A stretch of 64,000 nucleotides of DNA from Odiellus spinosus (GCA_963920705.1 CAWUCO010000263.1:1-64000); one strand, 5' to 3'; positions 1 to 13,123 are shown, counted from the first letter of the stretch. Made by a program: numbers and translations. The notes: generated from the sequence alone by a model not told the origin.

Positions 1-93
1 GATAGTTTTTAGATATTACATTTAATTTTTATTTGTAAAAAATAGACTATCTCAATTTTCTCGTTATATTTTAAACAATGAATTACATTCTGG

Positions 94-120
94 TTCTTAT
101 ATAAATATTTAAATATATTG
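94..120 (+). promoter_or_regulatory. TATA-like upstream element of the 5S unit (unit 1 shown)
   Basis: TATAAATATTTAAATATATT occupies 100-119, which is -46 to -27 from the gene start at 146. TATAAATA is at 100-107 and TATATT at 114-119. Insect and some fungal 5S genes are known to need a TATA-like element near -30 in addition to the internal control region, so the position fits. The block recurs at the same distance in nearly every unit. Exceptions: gene 12 (TATTTAAA reads TACTTAAA), gene 209 (TATATAAA reads TTTATAAA), and genes 214, 216, 219 and 223 in array 2, which lack 4 bp of it. Promoter function is inferred from position and conservation. Confidence 0.6.
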
Positions 121-264
121 GCTATGTACAAACACGGCAGTTGTTGGCCACGACCATATCACGTTGAATACACCGGTTCTCGTCTGATCACCGAAGTTAA
201 GCAGCGTCGAGCGCAGTTAGTACTTGGGAGGGGGACCACCTGGGAACACTGCGTGTTGTTGTCC

Positions 265-278
265 TTTTGATAGTTTTT
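265..278 (+). terminator. Pol III T-run terminator with back-up run (unit 1 shown)
   Basis: The gene ends GTCC followed by TTTT (265-268), then GATAG and a second run of five T (274-278). Runs of four or more T on the non-template strand end Pol III transcription. The first run is present in every complete gene. The second run varies: GATAGTTTTT is the common form, GATAATTTTT follows many genes, GATAATCTTT follows genes 71, 78 and 85, and GATTGTTTTT follows genes 214, 216, 219 and 223. The back-up role of the second run is inferred. Confidence 0.75.
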
Positions 279-411
279 AGATATTACATTTAATTTTTAT
301 TTGTAAAAAATAGACTCTCAATTTTCTCGTTATATTTTAAACAATGAATTACATTCTGGTTCTTATATAAATATTTAAATATATTGGCTATGTAAAAACA
401 CGGCACTTGTT

Positions 412-531
412 GGCAACGACCATATCACGTTGAATACACCGGTTCTCGTCTGATCACCGAAGTTAAGCAGCGTCGAGCGCAGTTCGTACTTGGGAGGGGG
501 ACCGAGGGGGAACACTGCGTGTTGTTGTCCT
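412..531 (+). pseudogene. 5S rRNA: gam-class 5S variant, probably non-functional (gene 2, exemplar)
   Basis: Full length, but with A74C and with ACCT at 93-96 changed to GAGG. These five changes always occur together, in 13 genes starting at 412, 1484, 2016, 2284, 16685, 17221, 19633, 24189, 25529, 27673, 30085, 32761 and 35173. C94 and C95 normally pair with G82 and G81 in helix IV, and the region lies in the 3' part of the internal promoter (about nt 80-97), so both folding and TFIIIA binding should suffer. T-run terminator and TATA-like block are intact. It could instead be a divergent expressed variant; the sequence alone does not decide. The call as pseudogene is inference. Confidence 0.5.
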
Positions 532-1749
532 TTTGATAGTTTTTAGATATTACATTTAATTTTTATTTGTAATAAATAGACTATCTCAATTTTCTCGTTA
601 TATTTTAAACCATGAATTACATTCTGGTTCTTATATAAATATTTAAATATATTGGCTATGTACAAACACGGCAGTTGTTGACAACGACCATATCACGTTG
701 AATACACCGGTTCTCGTCTGATCACCGAAGTCAAGCAGCGTCGAGCGCAGTTAGTACTTGGGAGGGGGACCACCTGGGAACACTGCGTGTTGTTGTCCTT
801 TTGATAGTTTTTAGATATTACATTTAATTTTTATTTGTAAAAAATAGACTATCTCAATTTTCTCGTTATATTTTAAACAATGAATTACATTCTGGTTCTT
901 ATATAAATATTTAAATATATTGGCTATGTACAAACACGGCAGTTGTTGGCAACGACCATATCACGTTGAATACACCGGTTCTCGTCTGATCACCGAAGTT
1001 AAGCAGTGTCGAGCGCAGTTAGTACTTGGGAGGGGGACCACCTGGGAATACTGCGTGTTGTTGTCCTTTTGATAGTTTTTAGATATTACATTTAATTTTT
1101 ATTATTAAAAAATAGACTATCTCAATTTTCTCGTTATATTTTAAACAATGAATTACATTGTGGTTCTTATATAAATATTTAAATATATTTGCTATGTACA
1201 AACACGGCAGTTGTTGGCCACGACCATATCACGTTGAATACACCGGTTCTCGTCTGATCACCGAAGTTAAGCAGCGTCGAGCGCAGTTAGTACTTGGGAG
1301 GGGGACCACCTGGGAACACTGCGTGTTGTTGTCCTTTTGATAGTTTTTAGATATTACATTTAATTTTTATTTGTAAAAAATAGACTATCTCAATTTTCTC
1401 GTTATATTTTAAACAATGAATTACATTCTGGTTCTTATATAAATATTTAAATATATTTGCTATGTACAAACACGGCAGTTGTTGGCCACGACCATATCAC
1501 GTTGAATACACCGGTTCTCGTCTGATCACCGAAGTTAAGCAGCGTCGAGCGCAGTTCGTACTTGGGAGGGGGACCGAGGGGGAACACTGCGTGTTGTTGT
1601 CCTTTTGATAGTTTTTAAATATTACATTTAATTTTTATTTGTAAAAAATAGACTCTCAATTTTCTCGTTATATTTTAAACAATGAATTACATTCTGGTTC
1701 TTATATAAATATTTAAATATATTGGCTATGTAAAAACACGGCACTTGTT

Positions 1750-1869
1750 GGCAACGACCATATCACGTTGAATACACCGGTTCTCGTCTGATCACCGAAG
1801 TTAAGCAGCGTCGAGCGCAGTTAGTACTTGGGAGGGGGACCACCTGGGAACACTGCGTGTTGTTGTCCT
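1750..1869 (+). rRNA. 5S rRNA: 5S ribosomal RNA, consensus exemplar (gene 7)
   Basis: This RNA polymerase III gene makes the small RNA of the large ribosomal subunit's central protuberance, where it binds ribosomal protein L5 (and TFIIIA before assembly). It is 120 nt, the usual eukaryotic length. Helix I can be read as nt 1-9 (GGCAACGAC) with 110-118: G1-C118, G2-U117 wobble, C3-G116, A4-U115, A5-U114, C6-G113, G7-U112 wobble, A8-U111, C9-G110. Helix II includes C17-G61, G18-C60, U20-A58 and G21-C57. Helix V is six perfect pairs, 67-72 (CGCAGU) with 103-108 (ACUGCG). Compared with Drosophila 5S as I remember it, A70-U105 replaces G-C, and G2-U117 replaces C-G, so paired positions changed together. 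The 5' end is set by alignment to known insect 5S; the 3' end is the first T after GTCC. Internal promoter elements of the TFIIIA type should lie at about nt 48-98. It carries none of the class variants. Confidence 0.96.
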
Positions 1870-4695
1870 TTTGATAGTTTTTAGATATTACATTTAATTT
1901 TTATTTGTAAAAAATAGACTCTCAATTTTCTCGTTATATTTTAAACAATGAATTACATTCTGGTTCTTATATAAATATTTAAATATATTGGCTATGTAAA
2001 AACACGGCACTTGTTGGCAACGACCATATCACGTTGAATACACCGGTTCTCGTCTGATCACCGAAGTTAAGCAGCGTCGAGCGCAGTTCGTACTTGGGAG
2101 GGGGACCGAGGGGGAACACTGCGTGTTGTTGTCCTTTTGATAGTTTTTAGATATTACATTTAATTTTTATTTGTAAAAAATAGACTATCTCAATTTTCTC
2201 GTTATATTTTAAACAATGAATTACATTCTGGTTCTTATATAAATATTTAAATATATTTGCTATGTACAAACACGGCAGTTGTTGGCCACGACCATATCAC
2301 GTTGAATACACCGGTTCTCGTCTGATCACCGAAGTTAAGCAGCGTCGAGCGCAGTTCGTACTTGGGAGGGGGACCGAGGGGGAACACTGCGTGTTGTTGT
2401 CCTTTTGATAGTTTTTAGATATTACATTTAATTTTTATTTGTAAAAAATAGACTATCTCAATTTTCTCGTTATATTTTAAACAATGAATTACATTCTGGT
2501 TCTTATATAAATATTTAAATATATTGGCTATGTACAAACACGGCAGTTGTTGGCAACGACCATATCACGTTGAATACACCGGTTCTCGTCTGATCACCGA
2601 AGTTAAGCAGCGTCGAGCGCAGTTAGTACTTGGGAGGGGGACCACCTGGGAATACTGCGTGTTGTTGTCCTTTTGATAGTTTTTAGATATTACATTTAAT
2701 TTTTATTTGTAAAAAATAGACTATCTCAATTTTCTCGTTATATTTTAAACCATGAATTACATTCTGGTTCTTATATAAATATTTAAATATATTGGCTATG
2801 TACAAACACGGCAGTTGTTGACAACGACCATATCACGTTGAATACACCGGTTCTCGTCTGATCACCGAAGTTAAGCAGCGTCGAGCGCAGTTAGTACTTG
2901 GGAGGGGGACCACCTGGGAACACTGCGTGTTGTTGTCCTTTTGATAATTTTTAGATATTACATTTAATTTTTATTTGTAAAAAATAGACTATCTCAATTT
3001 TCTCGTTATATTTTAAACAATGAATTACATTCTGGTTCTTATATAAATACTTAAATATATTGGCTATGTACAAACACGGCAGGTGTTGGCAACGACCATA
3101 TCACGTTGAATACACCGGTTCTCGTCTGATCACCGAAGTTAAGCAGAGTCGAGCGCAGTTAGTACTTGGGAGGGGGACCACCTGGGAACACTGCGTGTTG
3201 TTGTCCTTTTGATAGTTTTTAGATATTACATTTAATTTTTATTTGTAAAAAATAGACTATCTCAATTTTCTCGTTATATTTTAAACAATGAATTACATTC
3301 TGGTTCTTATATAAATATTTAAATATATTGGCTATGTACAAACACGGCAGTTGTTGGCCACGACCATATCACGTTGAATACACCGGTTCTCGTCTGATCA
3401 CCGAAGTTAAGCAGCGTCGAGCGCAGTTAGTACTTGGGAGGGGGACCACCTGGGAACACTGCGTGTTGTTGTCCTTTTGATAGTTTTTAGATATTACATT
3501 TAATTTTTATTTGTAAAAAATAGACTATCTCAATTTTCTCGTTATATTTTAAACAATGAATTACATTCTGGTTCTTATATAAATATTTAAATATATTGGC
3601 TATGTACAAACACGGCAGTTGTTGGCCACGACCATATCACGTTGAATACACCGGTTCTCGTCTGATCACCGAAGTTAAGCAGCGTCGAGCGCAGTTAGTA
3701 CTTGGGAGGGGGACCACCTGGTAACACTGCGTGTTGTTGTCCTTTTGATAGTTTTTAGATATTACATTTAATTTTTATTTGTAAAAAATAGACTATCTCA
3801 ATTTTCTCGTTATATTTTAAACCATGAATTACATTCTGGTTCTTATATAAATATTTAAATATATTGGCTATGTACAAACACGGCAGTTGTTGACAACGAC
3901 CATATCACGTTGAATACACCGGTTCTCGTCTGATCACCGAAGTTAAGCAGCGTCGAGCGCAGTTAGTACTTGGGAGGGGGACCACCTGGGAACACTGCGT
4001 GTTGTTGTCCTTTTGATAATTTTTAGATATTACATTTAATTTTTATTTGTAAAAAATAGATTATCTCAATTTTCTCGTTATATTTTAAACAATGAATTAC
4101 ATTCTGGTTCTTATATAAATATTTAAATATATTGCCTATGTACAAACACGGCAGTTGTTGGCAACGACCATATCACGTTGAATACACCGGTTCTCGTCTG
4201 ATCACCGAAGTTAAGCAGAGTCGAGCGCAGTTAGTACTTGGGAGGGGGACCACCTGGGAACACTGCGTGTTGTTGTCCTTTTGATAGTTTTTAGATATTA
4301 CATTTAATTTTTATTTGTAAAAAATAGACTATCTCAATTTTCTCGTTATATTTTAAACAATGAATTACATTCTGGTTCTTATATAAATATTTAAATATAT
4401 TGGCTATGTAAAAACACGGCAGTTGTTGGCAACGACCATATCACGTTGAATACACCGGTTCTCGTCTGATCACCGAAGTTAAGCAGCGTCGAGCGCAGTT
4501 AGTACTTGGGAGGGGGACCACCTGGTAACACTGCGTGTTGTTGTCCTTTTGATAGTTTTTAGATATTACATTTAATTTTTATTTGTAAAAAATAGACTAT
4601 CTCAATTTTCTCGTTATATTTTAATCAATGAATTACATTCTGGTTCTTATATAAATATTTAAATATATTGGCTATGTACAAACACGGCAGTTGTT

Positions 4696-7600
4696 GGCCA
4701 CGACCATATCACGTTGAATACACCGGTTCTCGTCTGATCACCGAAGTTAAGCAGCGTCGAGCGCAGTTAGTACTTGGGAGGGGGACCACCTGGGAACACT
4801 GCGTGTTGTTGTCCTTTTGATAGTTTTTAGATATTACATTTAATTTTTATTTGTAAAAAATAGACTATCTCAATTTTCTCGTTATATTTTAAACAATGAA
4901 TTACATTCTGGTTCTTATATAAATATTTAAATATATTGGCTATGTACAAACACAGCAGTTGTTGGCCACGACCATATCACGTTGAATACACCGGTTCTCG
5001 TCTGATCACCGAAGTTAAGCAGCGTCGAGCGCAGTTAGTACTTGGGAGGGGGACCACCTGGGAACACTGCGTGTTGTTGTCCTTTTGATAGTTTTTAGAT
5101 ATTACATTTAATTTTTATTTGTAAAAAATAGACTATCTCAATTTTCTCGTTATATTTTAAACAATGAATTACATTCTGGTTCTTATATAAATATTTAAAT
5201 ATATTGGCTATGTAAAAACACGGCAGTTGTTGGCAACGACCATATCACGTTGAATACACCGGTTCTCGTCTGATCACCGAAGTTAAGCAGCGTCGAGCGC
5301 AGTTAGTACTTGGGAGGGGGACCACCTGGTAACACTGCGTGTTGTTGTCCTTTTGATAGTTTTTAGATATTACATTTAATTTTTATTTGTAAAAAATAGA
5401 CTATCTCAATTTTCTCGTTATATTTTAAACAATGAATTACATTCTGGTTCTTATATAAATATTTAAATATATTGGCTATGTAAAAACACGGCAGTTGTTG
5501 GCAACGACCATATCACGTTGAATACACCGGTTCTCGTCTGATCACCGAAGTTAAGCAGCGTCGAGCGCAGTTAGTACTTGGGAGGGGGACCACCTTGGAA
5601 CACTGCGTGTTGTTGTCCTTTTGATAGTTTTTAGATATTACATTTAATTTTTATTTGTAAAAAATAGACTATCTCAATTTTCTCGTTATATTTTAAACGA
5701 TGAATTACATTCTGGTTCTTATATAAATATTTAAATATATTGGCTATGTACAAACACGGCAGTTGTTGGCAACGACCATATCACGTTGAATACACCGGTT
5801 CTCGTCTGATCACCGAAGTTAAGCAGCGTCGAGCGCAGTTAGTACTTGGGAGGGGGTCCACCTGGGAACACTGCGTGTTGTTGTCCTTTTGATAGTTTTT
5901 AGATATTACATTTAATTTTTATTTGTAAAAAATAGACTATCTCAATTTTCTCGTTATATTTTAAACAATGAATTACATTCTGGTTCTTATATAAATATTT
6001 AAATATATTGGCTATGTACAAACACGGCAGTTGTTGGCAACGACCATATCACGTTGAATACACCGGTTCTCGTCTGATCACCGAAGTTAAGCAGCGTCGA
6101 GCGCAGTTAGTACTTGGGAGGGGGACCACCTGGGAACACTGCGTGTTGTTGTCCTTTTGATAGTTTTTAGATATTACATTTAATTTTTATTTGTAAAAAA
6201 TAGACTATCTCAATTTTCTCGTTATATTTTAAACAATGAATTACATTCTGGTTCTTATATAAATATTTAAATATATTGGCTATGTACAAACACGGCAGTT
6301 GTTGGCAACGACCATATCACGTTGAATACACCGGTTCTCGTCTGATCACCGAAGTTAAGCAGAGTCGAGCGCAGTTAGTACTTGGGAGGGGGACCACCTG
6401 GGAACACTGCGTGTTGTTGTCCTTTTGATAGTTTTTAGATATTACATTTAATTTTTATTTGTAAAAAATAGACTATCTCAATTTTCTCGTTATATTTTAA
6501 ACAATGAATTACATTCTGGTTCTTATATAAATATTTAAATATATTGGCTATGTAAAAACACGGCAGTTGTTGGCAACGACCATATCACGTTGAATACACC
6601 GGTTCTCGTCTGATCACCGAAGTTAAGCAGCGTCGAGCGCAGTTAGTACTTGGGAGGGGGACCACCTGGTAACACTGCGTGTTGTTGTCCTTTTGATAGT
6701 TTTTAGATATTACATTTAATTTTTATTTGTAAAAAATAGACTATCTCAATTTTCTCGTTATATTTTAAACAATGAATTACATTCTGGTTCTTATATAAAT
6801 ATTTAAATATATTGGCTATGTACAAACACGGCAGTTGTTGGCCACGACCATATCACGTTGAATACACCGGTTCTCGTCTGATCACCGAAGTTAAGCAGCG
6901 TCGAGCGCAGTTAGTACTTGGGAGGGGGACCACCTGGGAACACTGCGTGTTGTTGTCCTTTTGATAGTTTTTAGATATTACATTTAATTTTTATTTGTAA
7001 AAAATAGACTATCTCAATTTTCTCGTTATATTTTAAACAATGAATTACATTCTGGTTCTTATATAAATATTTAAATATATTGGCTATGTACAAACACGGC
7101 AGTTGTTGGCCACGACCATATCACGTTGAATACACCGGTTCTCGTCTGATCACCGAAGTTAAGCAGCGTCGAGCGCAGTTAGTACTTGGGAGGGGGACCA
7201 CCTGGGAACACTGCGTGTTGTTGTCCTTTTGATAGTTTTTAGATATTACATTTAATTTTTATTTGTAAAAAATAGACTATCTCAATTTTCTCGTTATATT
7301 TTAAACAATGAATTACATTCTGGTTCTTATATAAATATTTAAATATATTGGCTATGTACAAACACAGCAGTTGTTGGCCACGACCATATCACGTTGAATA
7401 CACCGGTTCTCGTCTGATCACCGAAGTTAAGCAGCGTCGAGCGCAGTTAGTACTTGGGAGGGGGACCACCTGGGAACACTGCGTGTTGTTGTCCTTTTGA
7501 TAGTTTTTAGATATTACATTTAATTTTTATTTGTAAAAAATAGACTATCTCAATTTTCTCGTTATATTTTAAACAATGAATTACATTCTGGTTCTTATAT

Positions 7601-9371
7601 AAATATTTAAATATATTGGCTATGTAAAAACACGGCAGTTGTTGGCAACGACCATATCACGTTGAATACACCGGTTCTCGTCTGATCACCGAAGTTAAGC
7701 AGCGTCGAGCGCAGTTAGTACTTGGGAGGGGGACCACCTGGTAACACTGCGTGTTGTTGTCCTTTTGATAGTTTTTAGATATTACATTTAATTTTTATTT
7801 GTAAAAAATAGACTATCTCAATTTTCTCGTTATATTTTAAACAATGAATTACATTCTGGTTCTTATATAAATATTTAAATATATTGGCTATGTAAAAACA
7901 CGGCAGTTGTTGGCAACGACCATATCACGTTGAATACACCGGTTCTCGTCTGATCACCGAAGTTAAGCAGCGTCGAGCGCAGTTAGTACTTGGGAGGGGG
8001 ACCACCTTGGAACACTGCGTGTTGTTGTCCTTTTGATAGTTTTTAGATATTACATTTAATTTTTATTTGTAAAAAATAGACTATCTCAATTTTCTCGTTA
8101 TATTTTAAACGATGAATTACATTCTGGTTCTTATATAAATATTTAAATATATTGGCTATGTACAAACACGGCAGTTGTTGGCAACGACCATATCACGTTG
8201 AATACACCGGTTCTCGTCTGATCACCGAAGTTAAGCAGCGTCGAGCGCAGTTAGTACTTGGGAGGGGGTCCACCTGGGAACACTGCGTGTTGTTGTCCTT
8301 TTGATAGTTTTTAGATATTACATTTAATTTTTATTTGTAAAAAATAGACTATCTCAATTTTCTCGTTATATTTTAAACAATGAATTACATTCTGGTTCTT
8401 ATATAAATATTTAAATATATTGGCTATGTACAAACACGGCAGTTGTTGGCAACGACCATATCACGTTGAATACACCGGTTCTCGTCTGATCACCGAAGTT
8501 AAGCAGCGTCGAGCGCAGTTAGTACTTGGGAGGGGGACCACCTGGGAACACTGCGTGTTGTTGTCCTTTTGATAGTTTTTAGATATTACATTTAATTTTT
8601 ATTTGTAAAAAATAGACTATCTCAATTTTCTCGTTATATTTTAAACAATGAATTACAATCTGGTTCTTATATAAATATTTAAATATATTGGCTATGTACA
8701 AACACGGCAGTTGTTGGCAACGACCATATCACGTTGAATACACCGGTTCTCGTCTGATCACCGAAGTTAAGCAGAGTCGAGCGCAGTTAGTACTTGGGAG
8801 GGGGACCACCTGGGAACACTGCGTGTTGTTGTCCTTTTGATAGTTTTTAGATATTACATTTAATTTTTATTTGTAAAAAATAGACTATCTCAATTTTCTC
8901 GTTATATTTTAAACAATGAATTACATTCTGGTTCTTATATAAATATTTAAATATATTGGCTATGTAAAAACACGGCAGTTGTTGGCAACGACCATATCAC
9001 GTTGAATACACCGGTTCTCGTCTGATCACCGAAGTTAAGCAGCGTCGAGCGCAGTTAGTACTTGGGAGGGGGACCACCTGGTAACACTGCGTGTTGTTGT
9101 CCTTTTGATAGTTTTTAGATATTACATTTAATTTTTATTTGTAAAAAATAGACTATCTCAATTTTCTCGTTATATTTTAAACAATGAATTACATTCTGGT
9201 TCTTATATAAATATTTAAATATATTGGCTATGTACAAACACGGCAGTTGTTGGCCACGACCATATCACGTTGAATACACCGGTTCTCGTCTGATCACCGA
9301 AGTTAAGCAGCGTCGAGCGCAGTTAGTACTTGGGAGGGGGACCACCTGGGAACACTGCGTGTTGTTGTCCT
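4696..9371 (+). rRNA. 5S rRNA: 5S rRNA genes 18-35
   Basis: Starts: 4696 C4; 4964 C4; 5232 T99; 5500 T97; 5768 T90; 6036 ref; 6304 A60; 6572 T99; 6840 C4; 7108 C4; 7376 C4; 7644 T99; 7912 T97; 8180 T90; 8448 ref; 8716 A60; 8984 T99; 9252 C4. T90 occurs nowhere else. Genes 19 and 28 both have the rare flank CACAGCAG in place of CACGGCAG. The T99 and T97 genes here carry the TGTAAAAAC flank. Confidence 0.95.
4696..9371 (+). repeat. Nine-unit tandem duplication (genes 18-26 and 27-35)
   Basis: The ordered alleles C4, C4, T99, T97, T90, ref, A60, T99, C4 occur twice in succession, 2412 bp (nine units) apart. The paired genes share rare marks: CACAGCAG flank (4964 and 7376), and A90T (5768 and 8180). 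Few private differences separate the copies, such as TTAATCAATG only before gene 18 and ATTACAATC only before gene 33. The pattern is what a recent unequal exchange would leave. Confidence 0.9.
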
Positions 9372-9519
9372 TTTGATAGTTTTTAGATATTACATTTAAT
9401 TTTTATTTGTAAAAAATAGACTATCTCAATTTTCTCGTTATATTTTAAACAATGAATTACATTCTGGTTCTTATATAAATATTTAAATATATTGGCTATG
9501 TACAAACACGGCAGTTGTT

Positions 9520-12500
9520 GGCCACGACCATATCACGTTGAATACACCGGTTCTCGTCTGATCACCGAAGTTAAGCAGCGTCGAGCGCAGTTAGTACTTG
9601 GGAGGGGGACCACCTTGGAACACTGCGTGTTGTTGTCCTTTTGATAGTTTTTAGATATTACATTTAATTTTTATTTGTAAAAAATAGACTATCTCAATTT
9701 TCTCGTTATATTTTAAACCATGAATTACATTCTGGTTCTTATATAAATATTTAAATATATTGGCTATGTACAAACACGGCTGTTGTTGGCAACGACCATA
9801 TCACGTTGAATACACCGGTTCTCGTCTGATCACCGAAGTTAAGCAGCGTCGAGCGCAGTTAGTACTTGGGAGGGGGACCACCTTGGAACACTGCGTGTTG
9901 TTGTCCTTTTGATAGTTTTTAGATATTACATTTAATTTTTATTTGTAAAAAATAGACTATCTCAATTTTCTCGTTATATTTTAAACCATGAATTACATTC
10001 TGGTTCTTATATAAATATTTAAATATATTGGCTATGTACAAACACGGCTGTTGTTGGCAACGACCATATCACGTTGAATACACCGGTTCTCGTCTGATCA
10101 CCGAAGTTAAGCAGCGTCGAGCGCAGTTAGTACTTGGGAGGGGGACCACCTGGGAACACTGCGTGTTGTTGTCCTTTTGATAGTTTTTAGATATTACATT
10201 TAATTTTTATTTGTAAAAAATAGACTATCTCAATTTTCTCGTTATATTTTAAACAATGAATTACATTCTGGTTCTTATATAAATATTTAAATATATTGGC
10301 TATGTACAAACACGGCAGTTGTTGGCCACGACCATATCACGTTGAATACACCGGTTCTCGTCTGATCACCGAAGTTAAGCAGCGTCGAGCGCAGTTAGTA
10401 CTTGGGAGGGGGACCACCTGGGAACACTGCGTGTTGTTGTCCTTTTGATAGTTTTTAGATATTACATTTAATTTTTATTTGTAAAAAATAGACTATCTCA
10501 ATTTTCTCGTTATATTTTAAACAATGAATTACATTCTGGTTCTTATATAAATATTTAAATATATTGGCTATGTACAAACACGGCAGTTGTTGGCCACGAC
10601 CATATCACGTTGAATACACCGGTTCTCGTCTGATCACCGAAGTTAAGCAGCGTCGAGCGCAGTTAGTACTTGGGAGGGGGACCACCTTGGAACACTGCGT
10701 GTTGTTGTCCTTTTGATAGTTTTTAGATATTACATTTAATTTTTATTTGTAAAAAATAGACTATCTCAATTTTCTCGTTATATTTTAAACCATGAATTAC
10801 ATTCTGGTTCTTATATAAATATTTAAATATATTGGCTATGTACAAACACGGCTGTTGTTGGCAACGACCATATCACGTTGAATACACCGGTTCTCGTCTG
10901 ATCACCGAAGTTAAGCAGCGTCGAGCGCAGTTAGTACTTGGGAGGGGGACCACCTTGGAACACTGCGTGTTGTTGTCCTTTTGATAGTTTTTAGATATTA
11001 CATTTAATTTTTATTTGTAAAAAATAGACTATCTCAATTTTCTCGTTATATTTTAAACGATGAATTACATTCTGGTTCTTATATAAATATTTAAATATAT
11101 TGGCTATGTACAAACACGGCAGTTGTTGGCAACGACCATATCACGTTGAATACACCGGTTCTCGTCTGATCACCGAAGTTAAGCAGCGTCGAGCGCAGTT
11201 AGTACTTGGGAGGGGGACCACCTTGGAACACTGCGTGTTGTTGTCCTTTTGATAGTTTTTAGATATTACATTTAATTTTTATTTGTAAAAAATAGACTAT
11301 CTCAATTTTCTCGTTATATTTTAAACCATGAATTACATTCTGGTTCTTATATAAATATTTAAATATATTGGCTATGTACAAACACGGCTGTTGTTGGCAA
11401 CGACCATATCACGTTGAATACACCGGTTCTCGTCTGATCACCGAAGTTAAGCAGCGTCGAGCGCAGTTAGTACTTGGGAGGGGGACCACCTTGGAACACT
11501 GCGTGTTGTTGTCCTTTTGATAGTTTTTAGATATTACATTTAATTTTTATTTGTAAAAAATAGACTATCTCAATTTTCTCGTTATATTTTAAACCATGAA
11601 TTACATTCTGGTTCTTATATAAATATTTAAATATATTGGCTATGTACAAACACGGCTGTTGTTGGCAACGACCATATCACGTTGAATACACCGGTTCTCG
11701 TCTGATCACCGAAGTTAAGCAGCGTCGAGCGCAGTTAGTACTTGGGAGGGGGACCACCTGGGAACACTGCGTGTTGTTGTCCTTTTGATAGTTTTTAGAT
11801 ATTACATTTAATTTTTATTTGTAAAAAATAGACTATCTCAATTTTCTCGTTATATTTTAAACAATGAATTACATTCTGGTTCTTATATAAATATTTAAAT
11901 ATATTGGCTATGTACAAACACGGCAGTTGTTGGCCACGACCATATCACGTTGAATACACCGGTTCTCGTCTGATCACCGAAGTTAAGCAGCGTCGAGCGC
12001 AGTTAGTACTTGGGAGGGGGACCACCTGGGAACACTGCGTGTTGTTGTCCTTTTGATAGTTTTTAGATATTACATTTAATTTTTATTTGTAAAAAATAGA
12101 CTATCTCAATTTTCTCGTTATATTTTAAACAATGAATTACATTCTGGTTCTTATATAAATATTTAAATATATTGGCTATGTACAAACACGGCAGTTGTTG
12201 GCCACGACCATATCACGTTGAATACACCGGTTCTCGTCTGATCACCGAAGTTAAGCAGCGTCGAGCGCAGTTAGTACTTGGGAGGGGGACCACCTTGGAA
12301 CACTGCGTGTTGTTGTCCTTTTGATAGTTTTTAGATATTACATTTAATTTTTATTTGTAAAAAATAGACTATCTCAATTTTCTCGTTATATTTTAAACCA
12401 TGAATTACATTCTGGTTCTTATATAAATATTTAAATATATTGGCTATGTACAAACACGGCTGTTGTTGGCAACGACCATATCACGTTGAATACACCGGTT

Positions 12501-13123
12501 CTCGTCTGATCACCGAAGTTAAGCAGCGTCGAGCGCAGTTAGTACTTGGGAGGGGGACCACCTTGGAACACTGCGTGTTGTTGTCCTTTTGATAGTTTTT
12601 AGATATTACATTTAATTTTTATTTGTAAAAAATAGACTATCTCAATTTTCTCGTTATATTTTAAACGATGAATTACATTCTGGTTCTTATATAAATATTT
12701 AAATATATTGGCTATGTACAAACACGGCAGTTGTTGGCAACGACCATATCACGTTGAATACACCGGTTCTCGTCTGATCACCGAAGTTAAGCAGCGTCGA
12801 GCGCAGTTAGTACTTGGGAGGGGGACCACCTGGGAACACTGCGTGTTGTTGTCCTTTTGATAGTTTTTAGATATTACATTTAATTTTTATTTGTAAAAAA
12901 TAGACTATCTCAATTTTCTCGTTATATTTTAAACAATGAATTACATTCTGGTTCTTATATAAATATTTAAATATATTGGCTATGTACAAACACGGCAGTT
13001 GTTGGCCACGACCATATCACGTTGAATACACCGGTTCTCGTCTGATCACCGAAGTTAAGCAGCGTCGAGCGCAGTTAGTACTTGGGAGGGGGACCACCTG
13101 GGAACACTGCGTGTTGTTGTCCT
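9520..13123 (+). rRNA. 5S rRNA: 5S rRNA genes 36-49
   Basis: Starts: 9520 C4+T97; 9788 T97; 10056 ref; 10324 C4; 10592 C4+T97; 10860 T97; 11128 T97; 11396 T97; 11664 ref; 11932 C4; 12200 C4+T97; 12468 T97; 12736 ref; 13004 C4. Genes 37, 38, 41, 43, 44 and 47 share a CTGTTG flank and a C before the spacer ATG. The order C4+T97, T97, (T97, T97), ref, C4 repeats three times with length change, so a short higher-order repeat has expanded unevenly. T97 turns a likely U80-G97 wobble into U-U; its effect is unknown. Confidence 0.95.

Larger units (their letters stand above)
146..4547 (+). rRNA. 5S rRNA: 5S rRNA genes 1-17
   Basis: Each gene is 120 nt from the listed start: 146 C4; 412 gam; 680 A2+T53C; 948 C60T+T102; 1216 C4; 1484 C4+gam; 1750 ref; 2016 gam; 2284 C4+gam; 2552 T102; 2820 A2; 3088 A60; 3356 C4; 3624 C4+T99; 3892 A2; 4160 A60; 4428 T99. 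This is the most mixed block: gam occurs on both A4 and C4 backgrounds (elsewhere only on A4), and the spacers before genes 2, 7 and 8 lack 2 bp. Genes 2, 7 and 8 also share a CACTTG flank instead of CAGTTG. The mixture suggests recombination among older classes. Single-copy changes such as T53C in gene 3 are recent mutations or assembly errors. Confidence 0.94.

Noticed and set aside
1158-1340. 60-codon + strand frame in a 5S unit, with near-identical frames of 60-62 codons at 60682, 61214, 61488, 62014, 62288, 63082 and 63356
   Set aside because: They read through the 5S gene itself. They exist only where a spacer change (CATTGTGG, giving a TTG start, or the 4-bp TATA deletion) happens to open the frame. 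Not coding.
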